64,000 nt of DNA from Streptomyces endocoffeicus. GTDB taxonomy: Bacteria > Actinomycetota > Actinomycetes > Streptomycetales > Streptomycetaceae. The notes beneath the pieces are model-generated. The model searched no databases, was not told the DNA's origin, and saw only the letters and a list, made by a program, of their open reading frames with translations. A program made the position numbers and the translations under genes. Within the stretch, counting starts at the first letter, position 1, and each line of letters opens with the position of its first letter. The stretch covers positions 62,001-126,000 of the forward strand of contig NZ_JAERRG010000003.1 in NCBI RefSeq assembly GCF_016741935.1, in the 5' to 3' direction. This document shows, in pieces, positions 27,555 through 36,800 of the stretch.

Positions 27555-28898
27555 ATGACTCCGACCGACAGCAGAACTTCCGGTACCTCTCAGGCGAGAC
27601 GTGTCGCCTGGGCCGCCTTCATCGGAAGCACCATTGAGTGGTACGACTTCTTTCTCTACGCCACCGCCGCGGCGCTCGTCTTCAACGTGCAGTTCTTCCC
27701 GACCGCGGACCCGGCCGTGGGCTCCATCGCCGCCTTCGGCACACTCGCCGCCGGCTTTGTCTCCCGGCCGCTCGGCGGTCTGGTCATGGGCCACTTCGGT
27801 GACCGCTATGGGCGCAAGAACACCCTGATCGCCTCTCTGCTGATCATGGGTCTGTGCACGGTCGCCGTCGGCCTGATACCCACCTACGCCGGCATCGGCG
27901 TGGCCGCCCCGATCCTGCTCACGCTGATGCGGGTGATCCAGGGCATCGGCCTCGGTGGCGAATGGGGCGGAGCGGTCGTGATGACCCTCGAGCACGCACC
28001 GGAGAACCGCCGCGGCCTCTACGGTGCGGCCCCGCAGATGGGCGTGCCCGCCGGCCTGATCGCCGCCAACCTCGCAGTGCTGGGGCTCACCCGCGGTCTG
28101 GGCGAGGACGCCTTCAACTCCTGGGGCTGGCGCATTCCCTTCCTGCTCAGCCTCCTTCTGATCGCCGTCGGCATGTACCTGCGGCTGCGTATCGAGGAGA
28201 GCCGCGCCTACAGCGAACGCGCCGAGCCCGCCGCGCGGAAGAAGCTCCCGGTCGCCGAAGTCCTTCAGGAACACTGGCGCTCGGTCCTGCGCGCCTGCTT
28301 CGTCGTCGTCGGCAACTCCAGCGTGGCGTACGTCTTCATGACCTATGTGCTGTCCTACGGCAAGCAGACCCTGCACATCGACGCGGTCTTCCTGCTGCTG
28401 AGCGTGATCGGCGGTGCCGTGATGTGGCTGGTCTCGGCCCCGTTCTGGGGACGGCTCGGCGACCGGTGGGGACTGCGCAGGCTGTTCCTGATCGGCGGGT
28501 TCATCCGGGTCGCGTGGGCGCTGGCGTTCCTGCCGGTCGTGGACACCGGGAACAAGCCGCTGATCTTCGTGTTCATGCTGTCGATGGGCCTGGTCCTGTC
28601 GATGACCCACGCCTCGGTGGGCGTGATGACGGCCCTCATGTTCCCGCTGAGGATCCGTTACACCGGTTCCTCCGCCGCCTACCAGATCGGCTCGTTGCTC
28701 GGCGGCGGCATCACCCCGCTCGTTGCCGCCTCCCTGATGAAGGCCACCGGTACCTCGATGAGCATCACCCTGTACCTCCTGGCCATCGGCCTGATCAGCC
28801 TCGCCGCCACCAAGGGGCTGTCCAGGGACGACGTCGGCGAGGGCGGCGGCGAGGGCGTCGGCGCCGCCGAGCGGAAACCGCAGCCGCAACGGGTCTGA
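27555..28898 (+). CDS. MFS transporter, metabolite:H+ symporter type
   Basis: A 447-residue 12-helix transporter of the metabolite:proton symporter group. Family signatures are GSTIEWYDFFLYATAAAL in helix 1, the GHFGDRYGRKN loop between helices 2 and 3, and RVIQGIGLGGEWGGAVVM in helix 4. ATG at 27555 follows GAGG. It lies about 100 bp after the ACMSD gene in the same direction and probably imports the aromatic substrate of the pathway; the family carries organic acids such as shikimate and aromatic acids. A strong hairpin follows the stop codon. Confidence 0.9.
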   Translation: MTPTDSRTSGTSQARRVAWAAFIGSTIEWYDFFLYATAAALVFNVQFFPTADPAVGSIAAFGTLAAGFVSRPLGGLVMGHFGDRYGRKNTLIASLLIMGLCTVAVGLIPTYAGIGVAAPILLTLMRVIQGIGLGGEWGGAVVMTLEHAPENRRGLYGAAPQMGVPAGLIAANLAVLGLTRGLGEDAFNSWGWRIPFLLSLLLIAVGMYLRLRIEESRAYSERAEPAARKKLPVAEVLQEHWRSVLRACFVVVGNSSVAYVFMTYVLSYGKQTLHIDAVFLLLSVIGGAVMWLVSAPFWGRLGDRWGLRRLFLIGGFIRVAWALAFLPVVDTGNKPLIFVFMLSMGLVLSMTHASVGVMTALMFPLRIRYTGSSAAYQIGSLLGGGITPLVAASLMKATGTSMSITLYLLAIGLISLAATKGLSRDDVGEGGGEGVGAAERKPQPQRV

Positions 28899-28904
28899 TG
28901 GCCG

Positions 28905-28964
28905 TCAGGGGCGCCGTACCCCGGTGGGCGACCACCGGGGTACGGCGGACGGAGCGGCCCCTGA
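28905..28964 (+). terminator. Two-tier perfect hairpin after the MFS gene
   Basis: An inner stem of 14 perfect base pairs (28914-28927 with 28932-28945) closes a GCGA tetraloop. An outer stem pairs TCAGGGGC (28905-28912) with GCCCCTGA (28957-28964). No T-run follows, as is common for Streptomyces terminators. It separates the transporter from the MBL gene, so it may terminate the operon or stabilise the upstream mRNA end. Confidence 0.8.
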
Positions 28965-29012
28965 GGCGGAAGAGCGGACGGAGCAGCTCCTGAGACAGCG
29001 GAAAGGACAATC

Positions 29013-29846
29013 ATGGAGCTTGTCATTCTGGGCAGCGCCGGCGGCCCACAGCCGCATCCCGGCAAGGCCGCCCCGGCCACCGCGGTCGTCGTCGACGGCG
29101 ACATCCACGTCATCGACTGCGGCAATGGTGTGGGACGGCAGATCGTCTCGGCCGGCCTGGAGCTGACCGGGCTGCGGTCGGTCCTCGTCACCCACCACCA
29201 TGTCGACCACAACGCCGACCTCGGCGCCCTGGTCCACCTGGCGTGGACCGCGGCCCGGTGCGAGCCGGTCGACGTCTACGGGCCCGCCCCGCTGAAGTCG
29301 ATGATCCAGCGGTACCTCGAGCTCAACGAGCCCGACATCAGCCACCGCGAGGGCCTCGGCCGGCCGGCCCTGGCCGGAGTCTTCCGGCCCCATGAGGTCT
29401 CCGGGCCCGGCACCGTCCACGAGGCCGACGGGGTACGGATCGGCGCCGCCGTCGCCACACATCCGCCGATGCCCTCGTTCTCCTACCGCGTCGACGCGCA
29501 CGGACGCTCCGTGGTCGTCTCCGGCGACACCGCCCGCTGCGCCGAGGTGGTCGAACTCTCCCGGGGCGCCGACGTCCTCGTCCACGAGGCGTACTCCCCG
29601 GATCATCTCGCCGAGTTCATGGCAGGCTCCAACACCAGGATCGAGCGACTGCGACAGCACTTCGCGCAGGCCCACACCAGCGCCGAGGACGCGGGCCGGG
29701 TCGCCGCCGAGGCCGGAGTGCGCACCCTCGTCCTGTGGCACCTGATCCCGTGGCAGCTCTCCGACGAGGAGTACGCCGCCCAGGCCGCACGGACCTTCGA
29801 CGGGGAGATCGTCGTGGCGCACGACCTCCAGCGCATTCCCGTCTGA
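29013..29846 (+). CDS. MBL-fold (RNase Z/arylsulfatase-like) metallohydrolase
   Basis: A 277-residue metallo-beta-lactamase-fold hydrolase. The metal-binding motif appears as THHHVDHNAD, with further ligands likely in SGDTARCAEV, VHEAY and the C-terminal LWHLIP. The layout resembles the RNase Z/AtsA-like branch. There is no signal peptide. ATG at 29013 follows GGAAAGGA. Its place after the meta-cleavage operon suggests an accessory hydrolase (for example of a lactone or ester precursor), but this is inference and the hairpin upstream weakens co-transcription. Confidence 0.82.
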   Translation: MELVILGSAGGPQPHPGKAAPATAVVVDGDIHVIDCGNGVGRQIVSAGLELTGLRSVLVTHHHVDHNADLGALVHLAWTAARCEPVDVYGPAPLKSMIQRYLELNEPDISHREGLGRPALAGVFRPHEVSGPGTVHEADGVRIGAAVATHPPMPSFSYRVDAHGRSVVVSGDTARCAEVVELSRGADVLVHEAYSPDHLAEFMAGSNTRIERLRQHFAQAHTSAEDAGRVAAEAGVRTLVLWHLIPWQLSDEEYAAQAARTFDGEIVVAHDLQRIPV

Positions 29847-29885
29847 CTCAACGCCATCCTCCGCCGGGGGCGCCGGGGCACCGGG

Positions 29886-30057
29886 TCAGGTGGTGCGGCG
29901 GATGAGGAGGACGTGATCGGTGACCTCGGCGGTCCGCCCGTCGGGGCCGGTCGCGATCCGGCGTGGTGTGTCGGCCCGCTCGACCGTCCAGGTCTCCGGG
30001 GCCAGATCGATATCGGCGGCGACCTCCCGCGGGCTCGGGTACCGGGGTGGTGCTCAT
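29886..30057 (-). pseudogene. SAM-dependent methyltransferase remnant (internal deletion)
   Basis: An ATG at 30057, preceded by AAGGAG, begins MSTTPVPEPAG. After about 11 codons the sensible reading moves to another frame: EVAADIDLAPETWTVERADT then TGPDGRTAEVTDHVLLIRR, ending at a TGA at 29886. The second part has the strand-hairpin-strand pattern of the C-terminus of class I methyltransferases. The central catalytic part, about 150 residues, is missing, so the gene looks like an internal deletion that left its promoter side and tail. It is divergent from an XRE-cupin regulator, a common pairing in Streptomyces. Confidence 0.5.
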
Positions 30058-30118
30058 CAGGGCTCCTTGTGTCGGTAGGTGCTCAGTCTTGGCGGGCGCG
30101 CCACGACTTGGCATGAAA

Positions 30119-30137
30119 TCTTGCGGCAATGGCAAGA
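30119..30137. promoter_or_regulatory. Inverted repeat at the XRE-cupin promoter
   Basis: TCTTGC and GCAAGA form perfect 6-bp arms around a 7-bp spacer and end 8 bp before the ATG at 30145. This position suits autorepression by the XRE protein and, before its decay, control of the divergent methyltransferase gene. Confidence 0.6.
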
Positions 30138-30144
30138 TGGCCCG

Positions 30145-30753
30145 ATGGATCCCAAGACGGACGACGACGTGCTCGACGCGGTGGGGTCGCGGCTCCGTGC
30201 GCTGCGCCGTGACCGTGGCATCACCCTCGCCGACCTCGCGGCGACGACCGGCGTTTCGGAGAGCACCCTGTCCCGGCTGGAGAGCGGGCAGCGCCGGCCG
30301 ACCCTGGAACTGCTGCTCCCGCTGGCCCGTATCTATGACGTTCCGCTGGACGACCTCGTCGGTGCCCCGCGCACCGGCGACCCCCGGATCCACCTCAAGC
30401 CGATCAGGCGGTTCGGCATGACATTCGTGCCGCTGTCCCGGCGACCGGGCGGTGTCCACGCGTTCAAGATGATCATCCCCGCCGAGCCGGAACCACTCGA
30501 ACCGACCCCGCAGACCCACGAAGGCTTCGAATGGCTCTATGTGCTCAGCGGACGCCTGCGACTCGTGATCGGCGAGCGCGACCTGACGCTGCCGCCCGGT
30601 GAGGCGGCCGAGTTCGACACGTCCCTGCCGCACTGGCTGGGCAGCGCCGACGGCGGCGTGGTGGAGCTGCTCATCCTGTTCGGCCTGCAAGGGATACGCG
30701 CGCATGTACGCGCCGACCCTCATCGGCCGCCCCAGGCCGAGCGCCGACGGTGA
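30145..30753 (+). CDS. XRE-family regulator with C-terminal cupin domain
   Basis: A 202-residue regulator. Residues about 8-65 form the helix-turn-helix (GSRLRALRRDRGITLADLAA, then SESTLSRLESGQRRPTLELL). Residues about 105-185 form a small cupin barrel (HEGFEWLYVLSGRLRLVIGE, then LPPGEAAEFDTSLPHWLG) that would bind a small ligand. It is divergent from the methyltransferase remnant and lies 126 bp upstream of the polyketide synthase gene in the same direction, so either may have been its target. An inverted repeat just before its start suggests autoregulation. Confidence 0.92.
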   Translation: MDPKTDDDVLDAVGSRLRALRRDRGITLADLAATTGVSESTLSRLESGQRRPTLELLLPLARIYDVPLDDLVGAPRTGDPRIHLKPIRRFGMTFVPLSRRPGGVHAFKMIIPAEPEPLEPTPQTHEGFEWLYVLSGRLRLVIGERDLTLPPGEAAEFDTSLPHWLGSADGGVVELLILFGLQGIRAHVRADPHRPPQAERRR

Positions 30754-30879
30754 ACCCGGCGCGACGGCACCGCGGTCTTCGCCCGACCTCCTCGGCCGGA
30801 TCGGCCATCCCCGTCGGTGGGCAACCTGGCGGATCGTGCCCTCGTCCTCAATGACGGGTCGCCTCAAGGAGGTCATGCG

Positions 30880-33800
30880 GTGCGTACGCACGCCGACATC
30901 GTCAGACCGCTGCCGGAACTGCTCGGGGAGCATGCCCGCCGGCTCGGGGACAAGGTCTGTTTCCAGGACCGGTTCAGGAGCCTGACCTACCGGGAGCTGG
31001 AGCGGAGGACCGCACGGCTGGCCGGTCATCTGGCTGGACTCGGGCTGGCGCGCGGTGACCGGGTGGCCGTACTGCTCGGCAACCGTGTCGAGACGCTCGA
31101 GAGCCTGCTCGCCATCACCCGGGCGAGCGGCGTGGGCGTGCCTCTGGACCCCGGGAGTTCGGAGCAGGAGCTGGCCCGTCTGCTGGACCACAGCGGGGCA
31201 CGGGTGCTCATCACCGACGGCGCCTGCCTGACGCGGCGGCGAACGCTGTCGTTCCGCCCCGGGCTGACCGTGGTGGTGGCCGAGGGCGGCGACGAGGACG
31301 GGGCCGAGAGCTCGCCTTCGGCCGCGGGCGGTGTTCCGCGGTACGAGGAGTTGGCGGGTACGGAGCCGCGGACGCCGGCCCGGGACGATCTCGCACTGGA
31401 CGAAGTGGCCTGGCTGCTCTACACCTCGGGCTCCTCCGGCGCGCCCAAGGGCGTCCTGTCCACCCAGCGCAACCGCCTCTCGCCGGTCGCGACGGGCTAC
31501 GTCGGGGTCCTGGGCCTGTCCGAACGGGACCGGGTGCTGTGGCCGTTGCCCCTCCATCACGCGATGAGCCAGGTGGTGTGCCTCCTCGGGGTGACCGCGG
31601 TGGGCGCGAGCGCGATGCTGCTGCCCCGGTTCTCGGTGGCGGGTGTGCTCGGCGAACTGCGGCGTGGGGACGGCTCGTTCACCTTGCTCGGCGGGGTCCC
31701 GACCACGTATTCGGCGCTGCTCGACGCGGTCCGGGGCGAGGAGGGCGGCGAGGAGGGCGGCAAGGACGGCGGCATGGACGGCGCGGGTCTCGGCGCCCCC
31801 GGGCTGCGGGGTTGCGTCAGCGGTGGTGCCGCGGCGGGGCCCGGGTTCCGCGAGTCCTTCGAGGCGGTCTGCCGGGTCCCCTATCTGGAGCACTACGGCA
31901 GCACGGAGGCGGGCCCGGTCACCATGGCGGCGCCGGGCGAGGCGACGGCGTCCGGGGCGTGCGGCCGGGTACTGCCCGGCACCCGGGTCCGAGTCGGCGG
32001 GGGCCCCGACGGCCGGGACACGGGCGAGGGCGAGTTGTGGGTCAGCGGGCCCGGGGTCATGGCCGGTTACCACGGCAGGCCGGAAGCCACCGCGGAGGTG
32101 CTGCGCGACGGCTGGTTCCGCACGGGTGACCTGGTCAGGATCGATGCCTCCGGTGAACTGACGGTCACCGGCCGGGCGAGTGATCTGATCATCCGGGGCG
32201 GGGTGAACATCCATCCTTCGGAAGTGGAGGCGGTGCTGCGGCGGCTTCCAGGGGTGGCGGACGCCGCCGTGGCCGGACGCCCGCACCCCGTCTTCGGCGA
32301 GGTGCCGGTCGGCTATCTGGTCGCCGGGCCCGGTGGCGGCGTGCTGGACAGAGGGCGCGTCCTCGCCGCCTGCCGTGCGGAACTGTCCGGCTTCAAGGTG
32401 CCGGTCGAGCTGTTCGAGGTGGCCGACATTCCCCGTACCGTCTCCGGGAAGATCCTGCGGCGGGACCTCGCCGGCCTGCCCGCGCGGGCGCTGGCCGCGC
32501 AGGCCGCCGGGAGGCCGCCGGAGGACCTGCTGACCCTGGTGCGGAGCGAGGTGGCGGCCGTGCTCGGCGGTACGCCTCAGGCGGTGGAGCCGAGCACGGC
32601 ACTGCGGGACCTGGGCATGGACTCCCTGATGGCGACGGTGCTGCGGGAGCGGTTGTCGGCGGTGACCGGCCTGCCGCTCTCCGAGGCCGTCGCCTTCGAC
32701 TTTCCCACGGCCGCCGCGCTCGCCGCCCACCTCGGGGAACGGAACGCCGCCGGGCCGGCCGGTGCCGGGCCGGTGAACCGGGGCGCGGCCCGGTCGGACG
32801 ACGATCCTGTGGTGATCGTGGGGATGGCGTGCCGCTATCCCGGAGACGTGACCTCTCCCGAGGAACTGTGGCGGCTGGTGGCCGACGGGAGGGACGCCAT
32901 CGGTCCCTTCCCCACCGACCGGGGCTGGGACACCCGGGCGCTGTACGACCCGGATCCCGGGCGGCCCGGACGGACGTATGTGCGCGAGGGCGGTTTCCTC
33001 TCCGGTGCGGACCGCTTCGACCCCGGCTTCTTCGGCATCTCTCCCCGCGAGGCGCTGGCCATGGACCCGCAGCACCGGCTGCTGCTCGAAGTGGCGTGGG
33101 AGGCCTTCGAGTACGCCGGTCTCGTCCCCGCCACCCTGCGTGGGTCGGCGACCGGGGTGTACGTCGGGCTGATGTACAGCGACTACGCCCGCCGCCTGAC
33201 CGGGACGCCCGAGCATGTCGAGGGGTACCTCGGCCTCGGCAACGCCGGAAGCGTCGCCTCGGGCCGGATCGCCTACACCTTCGGCCTCGAAGGACCGGCC
33301 CTCACCGTGGACACGGCGTGTTCCTCGTCCCTGGTGGCCCTGCACCTGGCGGCCCAGGCGCTGCGCCGGGGTGAGTGTGGCTTCGCGTTGGCCGGCGGCG
33401 CCACGGTGATGTCGGGGCCCTCGTCGTTCGTGGAGTTCAGCCGCCAGCGGGCGCTGGCACCCGACGGCCGCTGCAAGGCGTTCGGCGCGTCCGCCGATGG
33501 CACGGGGTGGGCCGAGGGCGCCGGAATGCTGCTGCTGAGCCGGTTGTCCGAGGCGCGCCGCGCCGGACTTCCGGTCCTGGCCGTGGTGCGCGGCTCGGCG
33601 GTGAACCAGGACGGGGCGAGCAACGGGCTGACCGCACCGCACGGACCGGCGCAGCAGCGGGTGATCCGGCAGGCGCTCACGGACGCGGGGCTGAGTCCCG
33701 GGGACATCGACGCGGTGGAGGCGCACGGCACCGGCACCCGGCTGGGGGACGTCATCGAGGCGGAGGCCTTCTTCGCGACGTACGGGCGCCACGCGCGGCA

Positions 33801-36800
33801 GCGCCCCCTCCGGCTGGGCTCGGTGAAGTCGAACATCGGTCACACCCAGGCCGCCGCCGGAGTGGCCGGCGTGATCAAAATGGTGCAGGCGATGCGGCAC
33901 GGCGTGCTGCCGCGCACGCTGCACGCCGACGAGCCGACCCCGCGTGTCGACTGGTCGCCGGGGCGGATCGCACTGCTGACCCGGGCGGTGGAGTGGCCCG
34001 CGACGAACCGTCGGCGCCGGGTGGGGGTGTCCTCCTTCGGCATCAGCGGCACCAACGCCCATGTGGTGCTCGAAGAGCCGCCGGGCGACGGGGAGGCCGC
34101 ACCGCCCGCCGCACCGCCCGTCGCACCGCCCGCCGTGGCGGACGCCGTGGCGGACGGCGGGGCCGCGGGTGGCAGCGCCGGGCCCGGGGCGGTGCGGGAA
34201 GGCGCGACACGTCCCGGACGGGCCGCGGTGGCCTTTCCGGTGTCGGCCAGGAGTGCGCCGGGGCTGCGGGCCCAGGCACGACAGCTGTACGACCATGTGG
34301 TCGCCGCCCCCGAGGCGTCCCTGGTGGACCTCGGGTACTCGCTCGCCACCACGCGTGCGGCCTTCGAGCACCGGGCCGTGGTGGTGGCCCGGGACCGTGC
34401 CGGACTGCTCGGCTCCCTGCGGGCCGTGGCGGAGGACGACGGCGGTCCCGGACCGCACACGGGCACCTCCCGCCACCACGGCCCGCCGGCCCTGCTGTTC
34501 ACCGGCCAGGGCAGCCAGCGCGCCGGTATGGGCCGCGAACTGTACGAGTCGCGGGATCTGCATCCGGCCTTCGCCCGTTCGCTGGACGAGTGCTGTGCCC
34601 TGCTCGACCCGCTGCTGCCGGTGCCCCTGCGGGACGTCATGTTCGCCGGGCCCGGTACGGAGACGGGCGAGCTGCTGCGGACGACCCGGTTCGCACAGCC
34701 GGCGCTCTTCGCCCTGGAGATGGCCCTGTTCCGGCAGTTCGAGGCCTGGGGGGTACGCCCCGGCCCGGTGGCCGGGCACTCGGTGGGGGAGGTGACGGCG
34801 GCCCATGTCGCCGGGGTGTTGTCCCTCGCGGACGCGTGCACACTGGTGGCGGCCCGGGGCCGGCTGATGGACACGCTGCCCGCGGGCGGCGCGATGGCGG
34901 CCGTGGCCGCCGGCGAGGACGAGGTGGCCGCCCACCTCGCCGAGACCGGGTGCGCGGTGGAGATCGCCGCGGTCAACGGGCCCGCCTCGGTGGTCGTCTC
35001 CGGCGACGAGGCCGCGGTGCGGGAGGCCGCCGGGTACTTCCGGGAGCGGGGCCGTTCGGTGACGCCGCTGCGGGTCGGCCATGCCTTCCACTCCGCTCGG
35101 ATGGAGCCCATGCTGGCCGACTTCGCGGACGTGGTCCGGCGGCTGTCCTTCGCCGCGCCGCGGCTGCCGCTGCTCACCGCCGTGGCGGGCCGGGCGGCCA
35201 CCGACGAGGAGCTGTGCACACCGGAGTTCTGGGTGGACCAGGTCCGCCGTCCGGTCCGCTTCGCCGATTCGGTGGCGCACCTGGGCGAGCGGGGCGCGGC
35301 ACACTACGTCGAACTGGGGCCGGACGGGGTGCTCACCGGCCTGGTACGGGATTGCCTCGCCGCGTCCGGACGGGCCCTGGCCGACCCGGACGCGGCCCCG
35401 GCCGACCCGGACCCGGACGCGGGCGAGGCGGGCGGCGGCGAGCGGGGCCCGGCACCGCTGGTCCTGCCGACCCTGCGCGGGACGCGGCCGGAAGCGGACG
35501 CCCTGCTCGACACGCTGGCCGCGCTGCACGCCCATGGCGTGCCCGTCGACTGGCGGGCCGTCTTCGCCGGGCGCGGCGGGCGGCGTGTCGCACTGCCCAC
35601 GTACGCCTTCCAGCGCCGCCGGTACTGGCTGGAGACCGCCCCGGGGCATCCGCCCGTGTCCCCGGCGGCCGGGCCCGCCCATCCGTTCCTGCGGTCGTAC
35701 ACCCGCACGGCCGACGACGACGGGTCGCTGCTGACCGCGGTGCTCTCGGTGCCCGACCAGCCGTGGCTCGCCGATCATGTGGTGGCCGGGGAGATCTTGC
35801 TGCCGGGGACCGCCTTCGTCGACATGGCCCTGCACGCCGGTGAGTTGGCGGGCGCGGCCGTCCTGGACGAACTCGTCCTGACCGCGCCGCTGCCGTTGCC
35901 CTCGGACGGTGCCGTCGCCTTGCAGGTGAAGGTGGCGGGGGCGGACGACGCGGGACGGCGGGCCGTGTTCTTCCACTCCCGGCCGCACACCGAGGCGGGT
36001 GATGAGCCCTGGCTCCGGAACGCCGTCGGCACCCTTTCGCCGGCGCGGCCGCCCGCGGACCCCGCGGACCGGGAAGCGGCCGCCGCCGGGACCGGCGGCG
36101 TGCACCGGCCGCACGCGTCCTGGCCGCCGGCGGAGGCGGTGCCCCTGCACGCGCCCCCGCGTGCCGACGGCCCGGGGACCGGACCGTACGAGCGACTGGC
36201 CGCCGACGGGCTGCGTTACGGTCCCGCCTTCCGTGGCATGCGCGCCGCCTGGCGGCACGGGGAGGAGTTGTACGCCGACGTCGCGCTGCCCGAAGCGGCC
36301 CGGGCGCCGCGCCCGGAGGCGGACGGCCCGCAGTTCGTCCTGCATCCCGCACTGCTCGACGCGGCGCTGCACGCCCTGGCCCTGGACGGCCTCGTCAGAG
36401 ACGGTTCAGGGGCGGTCGGTCCGGCGGCCGGCGGGTTGTCCCTGCCGTTCGCCTTCGGCGGGGTGCGCGTGCACACCACCGGCGTACGGCGCGTGCGGGT
36501 ACGGGTGGCCCCCGGGCCCGACGGGCAGACCGGAGTGGAGCTGACCGACGAGACGGGCGCACCGGTGGCGACGGTCCGTTCGCTGACGCTCCGGCCCCTG
36601 CCGCGTACCGGCTCCGCGACGGCGGACGCGGTCACCGGTGCTCTCCCCGGAGCGGTCACCGGTGCTCTCCACCGGATGGACTGGGTGCCGCTGAGCGAGC
36701 CGCCCGCACCCGTGGCGACGCCCCGCTGGGGGGTTCTGGGCACGGCGGGCACACGGCTGGTCGACGCCCTCGCGCCCCCGGGTTCCGGTGTCCCGGTGTA

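Noticed and set aside
29848..36372. A 6.5-kb open frame on the minus strand opposite the PKS and XRE genes
   Set aside because: It is a GC-bias shadow: its translation is Gly/Arg/Pro/His-rich without motifs, while the plus strand encodes fully recognisable PKS domains.
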